DNA from: Hyalella azteca
Taxonomy: Eukaryota; Arthropoda; Malacostraca; Amphipoda; Hyalellidae
NCBI RefSeq assembly: GCF_000764305.2
Contig: NW_025936691.1
Coordinates: forward strand, 4,784 to 68,783
DNA: 64,000 bases
Direction of reading: 5' to 3'
This document shows, piece after piece, positions 1 through 12,410 of the stretch. The translations under genes were made by a program, and so were the position numbers. The notes beneath the pieces are model-generated. The model had not been told where the DNA came from, did not search any database, and saw nothing but the letters and a program-made list of their open reading frames with translations. Positions within the stretch are counted from its first letter, which is position 1. The number at the start of each line of letters is the position of its first letter.

Positions 1-1735
1 AGGTTGTTGTAAATGCTCAATGGCATGTTCATGGATACGGTAATATCACATCAATAATACGATAATGTCACATCAATAATACGGTAATTAATGTATATGA
101 CAATATCATATCAATAAAGGAAAAACAAGTAAAAATCACAGAAAATGTCATTTATTCTACCTCTACTTCATCTACAATGAAAGAGGAGGACTTTAGAGTA
201 CTGTTAGTAATGGATGAGTACGCTTCGCATGCTTCAAATGTTTTGAAATGAAGTTTTATTCCCATTGTCCCGAGTAGCCTCGACTGACGGGGCTACTCGG
301 GACAATCTTTATTTTGCGTCTGGCACCTTACAAATAGCATATGGAATTTTTTTGACAATGCCATTTGATAGCCCTTGCAAAGAGCTATAAAATGAGTCTA
401 AATTTTTTTATGAAATGTTTCATCGTTAGAAGTTATTAACAGTTATTACCAAAAAAAAAAAAACGATCAAATCTGTCCCGAGTAGCCCCAGTTGACGGTA
501 GGAATGTATGAAATTGGTATTGACCAGATTTAAGGGTGTCTTTGTCCAATTCACAGTGCATCAGGGCTGGAACAGTCCTATTTTTTTCTGAAATATTGCA
601 GCTCTAATATCATATAATTTCAGTAGGTATGAAAGCTCAAGGCTCTAATGTCATGTATTTTTGTTTGATTGAAATAATCACGGTTTGCACTTTGCAAACA
701 TGTTGTTTCTACATCCAAAATGTTCCCTTGCTTGAAGTTTGCATAGAGTTGCGCTGCGGCCATGTCAGACTCAGAGCAATCAGATTGCAATATCATGTGA
801 TTGTGTTCAGTTGCCACTTAAGTGAAGACAAATGTTAGTGTTGTTGTTTGATGACTGTTTTTAGGCGAAAATTAAAGATTTGGGGGTAACACATGCATGA
901 GACTGAAAATAAGCTTGCGGCTCGTAAATGGCTTTTCATGGCTGAAATGTGGAATTCATGGCTCGAAGAAATGAAATGGCTGGCAAACCAATAAAACCAC
1001 AGCTCAAAAAAAAAAATCCAGTCCAGCATGCAGTTCTGATGGCTCAGAGTGTATATATTTGAGTGCTTACGTTGAGAGAGCCTCACGGCACTGACGATGG
1101 ATAAGAAAGCAGCGTGTGATAAATAATTTCACTAATAATATTTACAAGCAGACTACATCATTAGTCTAGCCACCTGAACTACATGCCCTAGCTCATACTC
1201 ACTGTAACCCAATTCAACCCAGTGCAACCTAAACCAATTAAATCAATCCTAAGCCAATCCAAATCAATCTTGCCCACTTGATCCCAACTGAATTCAACCA
1301 AATCCAACCAAACCCAACCCTATGCAGCCCAAACCAATTTGTCCCAACTCAAGCCAATTCAACCCAACCCAAGCCAATTAGGCTATTTTTAATTTCACCA
1401 GAAAAAATAGGCAAGGGCCATACAATTAGGTGAAATTGCCCTCAATTACCCTTTGGGACACCCATGAATTTTGGCCTTTTTGTCTCATTCATGGGTGGTT
1501 AATGCCCAATTTTTCAGTTTCAGTAATGACTATGTGTATAAACTCTTTCTCATGATTCAGGTAAACCAAAATCATTTATACACTGCCTTTCAGTATCATG
1601 GATTACCTACTATACAAGTGTTACAATCTACTAGATTCACTTTTTATCCAAAAACTTTACTTCTATTTGCAGGTACATGCTATTTAAATTTGCTTGTATA
1701 TATTTTTTCAAAACTATAGTTGTGTTAGACATGGT
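1..1735. other. Upstream intergenic / 5' region of STIMATE, repeat-rich
   Basis: No protein gene is supported in the first 1.7 kb. Positions 38-118 carry a degenerate 'atcaataatacggtaatatcac' type repeat resembling the array near 37.3 kb. A terminal-inverted-repeat element lies at 266-498 (listed separately). Positions 1190-1375 are a C/A-rich degenerate repeat built from 'caaccca' and 'ccaattc' words. A consensus-like splice acceptor (ctatttgcag, about 1665-1674) precedes the STIMATE start codon by about 60 bp, so an untranslated upstream exon is likely spliced on here. Short reading frames in this interval look like chance. Confidence 0.5.
266..498. mobile_element. MITE-like element with inverted ends, copy 1
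   Basis: The left end (ctgacggggctactcggga, from 284) is the inverse of the right end (tcccgagtagccccagttgacgg, ending at 498). The left end also forms a hairpin with 266-283. The element has no coding capacity. A second, diverged copy lies in the opposite orientation at 48,793-48,985; shared internal blocks include 'gaaatgtttcat' and 'caccttacaaatagcatat'. That makes it a dispersed non-autonomous DNA transposon family. I could not tie it to a named superfamily. Confidence 0.65.
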
Positions 1736-4700
1736 ATGGACTTTACAAGTGTTGCTGGAGGCTTAGGACCAGCTCAGAATCTGGTATCCAACAATAGCTC
1801 TGCTGATGATGACGTGCACTGTGGCCGTGATGCTCTCACCAACAGCTATGGCTGGTTTGTGCAGCTCCTCCTTGCAACCCTGGCCTTCATGCTTCTTATT
1901 GGTAAGCAAATGTGTTCAAAATGAAACTGCATATTCTTTGTTAAAATCATCAGTTCTATATTACCTTCTTTGGTGAGAATTAACCACAATGGTGAAATTA
2001 AGCCTAAATTTTTATTAGGAGCCCCTGTACATTTCTATGCTTCTCACAGCAGTTATGTACCCAGGATTTTTCACAAACTAATATTTGGAATCAATAACTT
2101 TCAAATGTTTCCATATCACCAGCTGTTTTTTATTGCAAATCCTTTAAAAAAGGTGATGATCCTTTAAAAAAAGCAATAATTCTTTAAAAAAAGGGAATGA
2201 TCCTTTAAAAAATGGTAATTTTCCTCTAAAAAATGGGAGGACGCATGATTATGATGCTTATGATGTGTGATTCTAGCTGCAATATTTCAGTGACCATTTG
2301 TTGTTGCTGTACAGAATTATTATTGCTGATGCTGGTAGTGGCAATATGATCCCTTAAAGACAAGTCTTATTATTATTATTTGGATGTATGTCAACAAATT
2401 GTCAATGAATGCCGTACCCAACTGCTTCTATGAACTAGAGAAGATAATATGTGGATGGAGATACTTTGTTCTTTTGAAATGAATTAGTCATGGCATTAAT
2501 AATTGAAATTGCTTCCAATAAATTATTTTGTAAATTGTTCATGTAACCACATGCAGTTGATGTAGATAGAATGAATTAGGTATATAGCAAATATAGGGCA
2601 CATATTTATTTTAAATAAATTCACTTTGAAGTGATGAGGTAAATGGGTTACAATTCATTGTAATGAAACTCTTGTTTCACGATGCAAATATGAATCTCAT
2701 GTGATGCAGCTCAAATTTCCTTTGTTCCTTAATTTTACATATGATTTTGGTTCATTAATATGTCTAGTAATGATAATTTTTCATGGTTGCAGTGAAGCGG
2801 TTTTGTGAACCATTGAAGAGGAGACGGTCATGGCTGGTATGGTTTTACGACACTTCAAAACAAGGACTTGGTGCTGCTCTTGTTCATTTCTCTAATGTCA
2901 TATTGGCTGAGGAATTCACTGGTGACCCTTGCACTTGGTAAGCAGTCTTACTACAGCTCATGAGTCATTTGATGAAACTTATGTTGAACAAAGTTGGTGG
3001 TGATGTTAGTAATGATTGTACTGTAACTTATATGTATTTATCTATATTTTTGCATGTGCTTATATCTATCACTTGAAAAATGCTTGGAGATTAGAGCTTG
3101 CTTAGATCTTCCACAATCAGTAAATCTCCTGTAATTTCTACCCATCATTTACCAATGTTTATTTCTCATTTAGTTTGTAGTTATGAACTCATTCATTCTT
3201 ATAAGAATCAGTTTCTTGTATTCCTTGTCAGTTAGGTATAAAACATTCACTGTTATGTTCCACATATTTGTGTGTGAAGAGTTATAAAAAAATTATTTTT
3301 TTGGCATTCATTAATGATAATAATTATTGAGTTTCTATTTGTTGTCATAGCAATGGCTGTAAATTTGTTAAACAGTTCTCAAGCTTCAAATTTAGCTATT
3401 CCTGCCAAATTGATATCCTTGTAATGCATCACTTCTAAAACATATGTTAATATGAAAAGAATATTGAACTTGTATTCCACAATCAGTAACTTGTTGTTTC
3501 TATTATTAAAGTCAGGAGATTAAAATATATCCCTGGTATTCCTTGCATTACTGGGGCCATACTTTCAAAATTCTCTAAGTGAATGTAAGTACTTACACTC
3601 TATTTTCTTGTCTATGATTGGTGGATTTTGCTTGAAAGGCCGTCAATGATTGGCTGATGAACTTACGATCTCTTAACTTTTTTTGAAAGTATAGGCCCAG
3701 ATCACTGCGCTGAGTGTGGACTATTAGTTGACTGTGTTGTCTATGCCAGGTACATAGTGAGCTTCCTGCTGGACAGCACCGTAGGGCTCATGCTGGTGTG
3801 GGCCGGCATCAGGCTGAGCATCTTCATTGGTCGCCGATATCGCCTGCCAACTCTCATATTTGGAGACTATGGTGAGTCTGCTGCTATATAGGTCGTACCT
3901 GTCTTAATAACTGTAAAGAATTAAAAGTTATTGTAAAAATATGTTAATGCTGCGCTTTCAACTTTATGTGGATATGATTGAATCTTCTAAATAAAGACTT
4001 TGTTGAGGCTTTTTTTCTCTAGGTCATAGGTACATCTTCAAAATTGAGAACGTTATAGAGGATGTGGATCTGTAGGTTAATGCTGCCTGTAGTCACAACA
4101 TTTCACCACCACATTCCTGGTATTGCTCAGGTCGGCCTCCATCACACGTGTCTTGGATGCACCAGTGCCTGCTCTACTGCGGGCTCATGGGCGTCGAGAA
4201 GCTGCTGGTGACGGCGTTGATGCGCCTCCCTTACTGGACCTCCGTCAGGGACATCATCCTCGCCCCTATCACCAGCCCTCAGCTCAGGGTCGTCGTTGTT
4301 GTTCTCATCATCCCCTTCTTTATTAATGTGAGTTCATCACCATAACTCGAGCTCGCAATTTTTTTTGTATGGTTGTTTAATATTAAGTCTATTTATTTGC
4401 TACGTAGATTTCAGGCAAGTTGCTTGCTAGGTTAGATAATCCTTGCAAACTCTGGTGCTTAGCACAGGGTGAATGGATAGCTTCTGCTTACATTTCTATC
4501 ATTCGAATTACCCTGATTTGTTGATGTCCTTTAAAATGATATTGTTTTACAGGCATTAATATTCTGGGTGACGGACAACTTCCTGATGTTGAAAGTCAAG
4601 CCAGGCGCTCTCGATTTGCCCGTCACACGAAGCAAGCCTGGAGACTTGGCATCTTGCGTCGACCAGGTAAGCTCAGCAAAACCTGTGGCTGGTCAACCCC

Positions 4701-5330
4701 AATCCTATCATTCTGAGTGCCATTTACACTTGCTCCTGGACAATTATTTAACCAAATTTCTGTTTACTTTGCTTCAATTTCCCTTGTGGAGTACAAAAGC
4801 CATTTGATTACTAGGTTTTCTACCAACGCTGTGGGTCATCGTCGGCAAGTAGTGGCGAGGGAGACGTTCTCATCAGCAACGCGGAACCGTGCGACGCCGC
4901 CGACCTACAGCGACCGCCGTTAGCGGGCGACTGGCACGACTCGGGCCAGGTGACGCTAGGCGGCGCGGACCGATGCCTTGCATCCGATAGTGCGGACGTG
5001 ACGATGTTAGGCGTACACGAAGACCTGTCCGCCAGTCCCTTCACATCGCCTGTCCATCAAGCCAACATTTCAGCTGTTGATAAAAGCCTAGGACTTTTGT
5101 CTCCTCTCTCAGTTGGGTTCTCCTCTCCCATTGCCAAGCTACGGCATCTTTCTGTGTCGGGTTCGGACTCAAATGCCGCATCTGCCCTGGAGTTGAACGA
5201 AGTTATAAACTCCCCCGCGCGACTCTCAGGGCAGCAAGAACTGCTGCCTGATGACGTGGTCCTGCCACATACACTAAATGAGGCTGTCGTTACTACAAAC
5301 AAGGGCAAGCCTGGCAAAAAGATGGTCTGA
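1736..5330 (+). CDS. STIMATE: STIMATE/TMEM110 family ER membrane protein, complete
   Basis: Coding exons: 1736..1901, 2793..2937, 3750..3871, 4131..4327, 4553..4666, 4815..5330. Every junction is GT-AG and phases agree, giving 419 aa. STIMATE is a multi-pass ER protein that works with STIM1 at ER-plasma-membrane contacts in store-operated calcium entry (known for vertebrates; inferred here). Hydrophobic segments lie near residues 39-56, 104-130, 157-180 and 196-220. Family signatures visible are W-FYDTSKQ with a following HFSNV (exon 2), YIVSFLLDSTVGLMLV (exon 3), FGDYG followed by a PP-V-SW turn (exons 3-4), and IIPFFINALIFWVTDNFL (exons 4-5). The acidic ..DVLIS.. stretch in exon 6 matches the region before the C-terminus of the vertebrate protein, and the end is Lys-rich (KPGKKMV). 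The tail is over 100 residues longer than in the human protein, mostly Ser-rich. The start at 1736 is the first in-frame ATG after a likely 5'UTR acceptor. Confidence 0.9.
2130..2240. repeat. Degenerate ~22-bp tandem repeat in STIMATE intron 1
   Basis: About five imperfect copies of a unit of the form 'gatcctttaaaaaaggtaat' lie in intron 1 of the STIMATE gene. Simple repeat, no coding role. Confidence 0.6.
3553..3699. mobile_element. MITE in STIMATE intron, copy 1 (GGGGCCATACTTTCAAAA ends)
   Basis: The element begins ggggccatactttcaaaa and ends with its inverse, ttttgaaagtataggccc. The core holds 'tgaaaggccgtcaatgattggctgatgaactta'-type sequence. The same element is present in opposite orientation at 8771-8918. 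About 150 bp, non-coding and symmetric, so it is a non-autonomous inverted-repeat element. It sits in the intron between STIMATE coding exons 2 and 3. Confidence 0.75.
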
Positions 5331-6146
5331 GTCGGTCGATAGTTATTCTGAATCGAACGATTGTTTATGATTTTCAGAACTGTTAAACTGCTGAGCATAT
5401 TTGCTCAGTAATTAAGTAATTGGAACATGTGGACAAATTATTATTGAGTCTCACTAATGTTAATGTGAGTGCAAGTGCTAGTATTTGCATGTTTTATTAA
5501 TAATATCTGTGTGGGAATTGTTCTCGTTAGTCTTTGGTATTACTATAATACTCGAATTATTTTCCCCCCTAGGCTATCTTGTTTTGCTAGCTGAATGCTA
5601 GTTAAGGTTACCTGGGTAATTTTTCGTTTGAATTCTTTGTATAAATTTGAATTAGTATTGAATAGCGTTGTTATTGTAGATTAAGAACGTTTGTGTGCCT
5701 TCTGGAACAATATGAACAAAGTTTGTAAAATCTAATACAGTAGTTAGTGGGAACTGAGGTAGATTGGACAATTGGCGAGAAGGAGGTTGAGAATTTGTAC
5801 AACTTAGCGCGCCATGTCTCTGCCGTGTGTACGTTTTACGTAAGGAAATTTGTTCTTTATGTTCAATTTGTCGATTTTATTGAATTAATTTGCATTTCAA
5901 TTGAAATGAAATGTTTGATATTTTTTCAGAAATTGGTACCTAGTATTTGGTAGGAAATTGGTAGGATTTATGAAAATTTAAGTAACAATTTATTTCAGAG
6001 GAAATTTTAAATTTCTTCAAATTCTTGCAACTGATTCTTCTTCTTAAATTAAGCTCTCTCAAGAATAATCAACTTCTTCCTCAAAAATCATGAATATTTT
6101 TCAGAAAGCCGCTTAAAAATGCTTACAAAATTTTGTGCCAAAACTA

Positions 6147-6498
6147 TTGTGTTGTTGACACGTTTGTGTTGTTGACACGTTTGTGTTGTTGACACGTTTG
6201 TGTTGTTGACACGTTTTGTGTTGTTGACACGTTTGTGTTGTTGACACGTTTTGTGTTGTTGACACGTTTGTGTTGTTGACACGTTTGTGTTGTTGACACG
6301 CTTGTGTTGTTGACACGTTTGTGTTGTTGACTCGTTTGTGTTGTTGACACGTTTGTGTTGTTGACACGTTTGTGTTGTTGACACGTTTGTGTTGTTGACA
6401 CGCTTGTGTTGTTGACACGTTTGTGTTGTTGACACGTTTGAGTTGTTGCAACGTTTGTGTTGGTGACACGTTTGTGTTGTTGACACGTTTGTGTTGTC
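6147..6498. repeat. 17-bp minisatellite
   Basis: About 20 tandem copies of a 17-bp unit (gacacgtttgtgttgtt), with a few single-base variants and occasional 1-bp insertions. Because 17 is not a multiple of three and no frame of the complement contains a stop, all three minus-strand frames stay open and give a 17-residue periodic Gln/Asn/Thr peptide. This is a low-complexity artefact, not a gene. Confidence 0.9.
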
Positions 6499-8770
6499 GT
6501 CTTCCATGACTTGTGTTTCTCTTCGCCGGTAGTATAAATTGTTTGGCGTTTATCCAATTTTAATAAACAATCGTGTACCGTGAATATTTTTGTCGTTTTC
6601 AGCTCTGTAACTCGCTTCTGCTTTCGATTTTGTACATGACGTACTTGAACTTTGGCCTTAGATTATAGACTGCACGCGCCTCATGTTTTATTACGGTACT
6701 TGCTTACAAGTTTCATTTTTTTAAGTTGAATTTTTTGGTTAACAATTGAGGGATTTGCCTGATTTGGTAAGACGTATCTTCCATTAATTTTATGGTATTT
6801 CCATTAAAGTGTAGAAAGAGAAGACTATTGGAAATATTCCATAAGACACTAGACTGCTGTACCCAACTCTTTTCTTAGTCAAAGATAGTCCTGAACGGAC
6901 TATCTTTGAAAATTTTCGAACTCGTTTCTACTTTTTGCTTTCATGAACGCGCTTCAGAGTTATGAACAGTTTCAGGGAACGCAACGAAGCAAATATTATT
7001 TGCCTTTATTTTATTTGCATTGAGCTCATGCCAGTAAATCTCTCAGTTTTTCAACTCCATTTGACTTCAATTCTGGAATGAATTTGTTTTGATAAATGAC
7101 ACGTAAAGGGTTATTAATTGACGTGTAAATTAGTTACTATGAACGACCGCTACAAAATGTAGAATTAGTACCACTGAACGAGAGTAACTAGATGAGGATT
7201 GTGTGAATCCTCGAGTCTCATCCTCTCACGATGTTGATTAAGTGAATGGTAAATTAATTCCCTACTATATTATGGCTGTTGATGCCTTGTGCCCTGGAAA
7301 GTTGTTGCTTTGTTGTCGCAAGAGATGAGGTCATTTGCGTTGTTCGAGACAGTAACGAGTTCTCAGTCAAATATACACTGTGATCTTAGCATTTTCCTGT
7401 ACATTATAATATAATTTCTTGAATATCTCGGCCTTATCTAGGGAACGATGTAGCAAATAATTTATAATGTAGCAGCGCCTCAAGTAGAGTTAGGTATAGC
7501 AGAGCCGCAACAGCCTGATTAAGTGGCAATTAGTCTTCTGAAAAACCCCCCTCTCTCCCCATATAAGTATTCAAATAACAACGAATAACGTTCGCTACGT
7601 TAAGACTTGAACAAGTAAGTAGCAGCATCACCAATGACCTCGACTGTCAACGTTCGTAACGTTAAGACTATCTCTTCGTTGTCTTGTTCTGAATTTCGGT
7701 CGTAGTTCAATATTTGATGCGGAACATTTCACTGGTTCAGCATATCTTACCGCCCAGTGGTGGTACTCTCTGCCTAGTAAACTTCTTTCCACTGATAACA
7801 AAACTATTCTTGTTATAAAACAATTCTTACCTGGAATATATAAATTGATCGAGGGATGTTGGAAACTCTGTAATTGTGTTGTCGTCTTGCCGTGATGCTG
7901 GTTTGATGCTGTTAATTATTTGTGTGGATACAGATCTTGTTCCAGAACTTTCCGTCCTCAAGTATCTTGAGAAGCTTGTAACGCTAAGGTTTTATGACCA
8001 TATATTAGATAGCTTTTCTACGCAACGCTCTCTATCATATCCGTTGATGTTGTAGCTAGTTTAGTAATTATTTTTATGAGTATTTTCTAATAATTATCAA
8101 AATAAAAAAGGTTCTTTACGAGGAGCCATGTTATGCAAGAAGCTCGAGTTCAAATTATGTCGAAAGGTAATAGAATCTTCCAATAATTGTGCTTGTGATC
8201 ACATATTGCGACTTTCACTGTTTATGATTAGCACTTTGTTTACTATTTATTATGATACGTAGTAGAAAAATGTCTGCAATAAATCCGAATTATCGATATT
8301 CAGGCGTGTGTTCATTTTCAGTTTTTTTATTGTTCCATCTCTCTCAATTTTTAGCTGCGTGGTTGAAGTCATGTATCCAGATAACTAATTTTATATTCCT
8401 GAGTTTTTTTATATCAAACATATTATTTTTTATATTATTTAAATTATCATTGGTCTATTAAAACTAAGTCATCCGTCACCACGAGATATTGGCCGAGCAG
8501 TTGCGCTGGTCTCAAGCTAAACACACGTAATGAATTTGTGCGCTTAGCTTGACACAATGTTGCATATCAACAATGTGCTAGAGGTGGCAGAGTTTACGTA
8601 TTCGTGAAGCTTCCACTCGTGTAGTTAACCCACGCATGGGACGTAGACTCGCTGTACTATTGTGCTCGTTTTCGTAGTTAATTCCTTCGGTTTATCATCT
8701 TTAGTTTTAAGAGTGGAAAATTGGTCTTAAGTCTTGTTAGTTATGACATGCAGCGTGAGCTACACGAGCT

Positions 8771-8918
8771 GGGCCCATACTTTCAAAAAAAAGTTAATAG
8801 ATCGTAAGTTCATCAGCCAATCATTGACGGTCTTTCAAGCAAAATCCGCCAATCACAGACAAGAAAATAGATCGTAAGTACTTACGTTCACTTATCGAAT
8901 TTTGAAAGTATGGCCCCT
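8771..8918. mobile_element. MITE, copy 2 (inverse of 3553-3699)
   Basis: Begins gggcccatactttcaaaa and ends with ttttgaaagtatggcccc. It is the reverse complement of the copy in the STIMATE intron, including the internal 'atcagccaatcattgacgg' block. Non-coding. Confidence 0.75.
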
Positions 8919-11900
8919 GGACAGCAACGTGCAGACCATTTTAGTGACAAACCCTCGCCTCCGTCCAAACCCTAGCAGACCTTTTGTCTGGAGGCTTCTA
9001 ATTTCATTTTTGCAGTGAAGTGCGACATAATTCCAGTACTAAAGAAAACGAGATTCCTTTTTAATCATTATTGATAATATTATGTTATATATGATATAAC
9101 ATATATTATGTTATATGTTATTATTGATATATATTATGTTGCGCCACGATCGTTATTGCTTTTCCTGTGTTGAGTTATTTCGATTACACAAAAAGCGACA
9201 ATTCAACAACTTGACGAACTCACACGTTTCTTTAATTTTGCATCTTGAGTTCCTAAGGCGTGTCCATTCTTCAACGTAGTCGTCGTAAATGTATAATTAA
9301 TGCTTGTTCACTAAGCTGTTGGCTGACATTTTTTTATGGTTTTGCAATCAGTATCTTACGATCCTTCCCTTTGAATCAGTCCAAGTTTTTAAAGCCTATC
9401 GCTTTCACTTATTTTGCTTATTTACGAGTATTTCGCACATGTTTACTAGTGAAATTTAAATTATTTCACGCAAAATTTTACCTTATAATCATATAAGTAT
9501 ATGTTTGTTTAGATGGTTATTTTGTATATTAATATATTATTACGCCACACTCGACTCTAGCTCAGTGTTGATTATTCAGACTCGCTTGAACCACATGGTC
9601 TATTTTCTCCCTGAAATAATCTCTGAACTTCTGTTGCATTTTGCACGACGAGTCCCTCTGCGTCGATTTCCTTCTTGCTGTTACTTACTACAGTTTGATG
9701 ATAATATTTTGACGGTACCGAAGCTGTGGTTCAACTAAAATTACCGTAGTTCAGGAATTTTTTCCGAAGTGAGACTTATACCTTTCTCGTTGCTCACCTA
9801 AGCCTCCACCGTCAAGAAGCGCTTGTAACTTTTAGCAACATTTAAAGCAACCCATTTATCAGGGAAATATTGTAGCTTATATCATATAGGTACCTAAAAT
9901 GGCGCCTTGACAACACGGTATTCTTAAATTGTGTTGTAGATGTTATGAGCTTTTTTATACGTAAGTGCATGCGTAAGTGTCCTTCTCTTTTCGAGATTCA
10001 GTCATGTTTTCATGTTAAGGGATTTTTTTTCAAAATTATTTACTGGAGCTTCCTAATCTTCATTATCTACGCTGTCGACTGAAATGAATCCTGTTGACTT
10101 CATCAATATATCTCTCACTGGCTCTCAACAGTTGACTGGCTCTCAACTGTTGCCGGTACCTTCTTGCCTGCTGGTATTTGTCTTGCCTTTGATGTGGAAG
10201 AACAATTTCTTGTTAACCCACTTCCTTAGTGATATTTAGTTCCTGGAGATTCCTTAGAACGTAAGTTTATGTTTCGTTAATAGTAAGCAAGCGTAAAAGC
10301 ATGAGAATTTGTTCCTGTGTTCAGTGTTTGTGGTAGATTTATCTCTGCGCTTCACTATTCGTTCTTTGTGTTTTTCACTCATAAATGACCTCGTAAACTC
10401 GTGATATTTTAATTACTTGTAATTAATTGCACTCTTATTGGTGTTCCTGTGCGATCTCCATGCTGCGTCGCAGTGTCTGATCTGTCTTTGTATGTTCGCT
10501 GCACTTGTACGTTTAAGTGGATCTCTTCCGCCATTAGCAAGTATTTGTTTCTCTTCCTAGTGGAATATATTTTCATGGGAATAAAGATTAATTCTGAATA
10601 ATTTGTTCACTTATTGTTTTTGCAACAATAAAGTTTATTTTCTTTCCGCGCTAACTGATGCTTACTTTTTATAGCTTTTTCCCGGACATCGTCGTCAGTT
10701 CTATCTTCACGTGTTAAGATTCATTTTTTTGTCTGCGAAAAAATTCAAGTTATTTTTATCGCAACGCGGGCTTGTTTCTTTCTCACTTGCGGTGTGTGTA
10801 TATGTATAAATGAATTTTTTAGCGTGTTCTGTGATATCATGGAACATGTTATCGGATACTCGTCGGTGAACAAACAAATTGTCAACAGTTTAATTGTATT
10901 TACGTGCTAGGTGTAGAACGTAAAAATGATTTATCCTCTTGCACGCTTAACTCGTAGTATTCGAATTGTTGTAGCCAGTGTATTTTTTTGTTAAGTATGG
11001 TGTATATGGTTACGTTTCACGTTTTCTGCTCCAGCGGTATATACATTTCAGAATTTTTCTAATGTAGCTTTATGAATTTTTCAAAATGGCTTTATAAATG
11101 TTTTTATTTAGTATTCGTATTCGCCTTACTTGCCGCTCGTATTTACAAGGACCAGCTCTCTCCTCACCGGTAAAATGGAAGAAATCCAATGTATTACAGA
11201 TAATTACAATTTTACAATACATGAACAGGAATTAATTAATAAATTGCTCTCTGCTAAAATAAATTTTACATAAATTCGTTTACGAAATGTCTGCATCTTC
11301 TAGATATTCGTTTTTCACCTCATAATGCAATTTAATACCGCCACCACGATGATGCTGAGAAGCTTTTGATCTCCACGCTAATCTCACCGCTAACAATAAG
11401 TTGACTTTTATGCGCTAGTTTGAGTCCCTATCTCGTGTTCCTAACACGGTTACCGTCATGTCTTCTCTCGAACTTTTGGATGAGATTCAGGAAAAAATTT
11501 GCTCTATTCATGAACGATAGACAGTATTAGGAATTAGACGATATATTTGGTTTTTCGTGCCTTGCGTCCATATTTCGCTAGTATGTTCTACATATGCAAC
11601 CTTCGCTCTTTGCACTGTATTCGTGAATGAGAGAAGCGAGAAACTTATATTTTTTATGAGCACGCAAATTCAAATCTTGTGTCAAGGGAAAATTTTTTGT
11701 ATAGTTAGCTAGATTATTTATGCATCGTACCTATTTACTATCCCAATTTTTTAATTCACATTCAGAATGCCCTGCATGCTGCCGCGCTTTCCATGCCCGA
11801 GTGTTTCCTTAAGAGCGAGCTGTGCAACTCACGACGAGATTAATGAATACTTTTAATTACTTTATGTAATTCCATATTGTTCTGGTCAATTCTTCTTAAT

Positions 11901-12280
11901 TTCCTTTGTACATATTTCCATGTTTATTGTAATTACCTTCGTTCCTTATTACATTCCTTCATAAGAATTATTCTTGAACAGTGCGGTTATTTTGACGATA
12001 GTTGTATTCTTCTCTGCTGCTACGTTCGCCTGCCTTCGACCTCAAGCGTACGTTTCTTGAAGAGCTCGTCTTGAAAATATTTAAAAGAAGAGAAAGAAAG
12101 GCAATTTCTTTGCGAGTTAAATGATGTTTGAACTGATATGAGTTATTAATTTATTACTTCAGATGCGTCACCGCCACGTATCTTTATAGATTTAATTAGC
12201 CTGATCCTCAGTTCATCACTTTCACTTCCCTGCGTTACATCATCATTTCTTCACCATTTTATACAATACTTTACTTCCAA

Positions 12281-12410
12281 CACCTCATCACCATCACTCC
12301 CACACCATCAGTTCCCCACACCTCATCACCATCACTCCCACACCATCAGTTCCCCACACCTCATCACCATCACTCCCACACCATCAGTTCCCCACACCTC
12401 ATCACCATTA
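12281..12410. repeat. 38-bp tandem repeat, ~3.5 copies
   Basis: The unit starts cacctcatcaccatcactcc. Starts at 12281, 12319, 12357 and 12395 show an exact 38-bp spacing. Copies are almost identical, so the array is recent and copy number may vary between individuals or assemblies. Confidence 0.9.

Noticed and set aside
6088..6557. Long minus-strand Gln/Asn/Thr-rich frames
   Set aside because: They lie entirely in the 17-bp minisatellite and are open in all three frames for arithmetic reasons. No start context, splice sites or domain.
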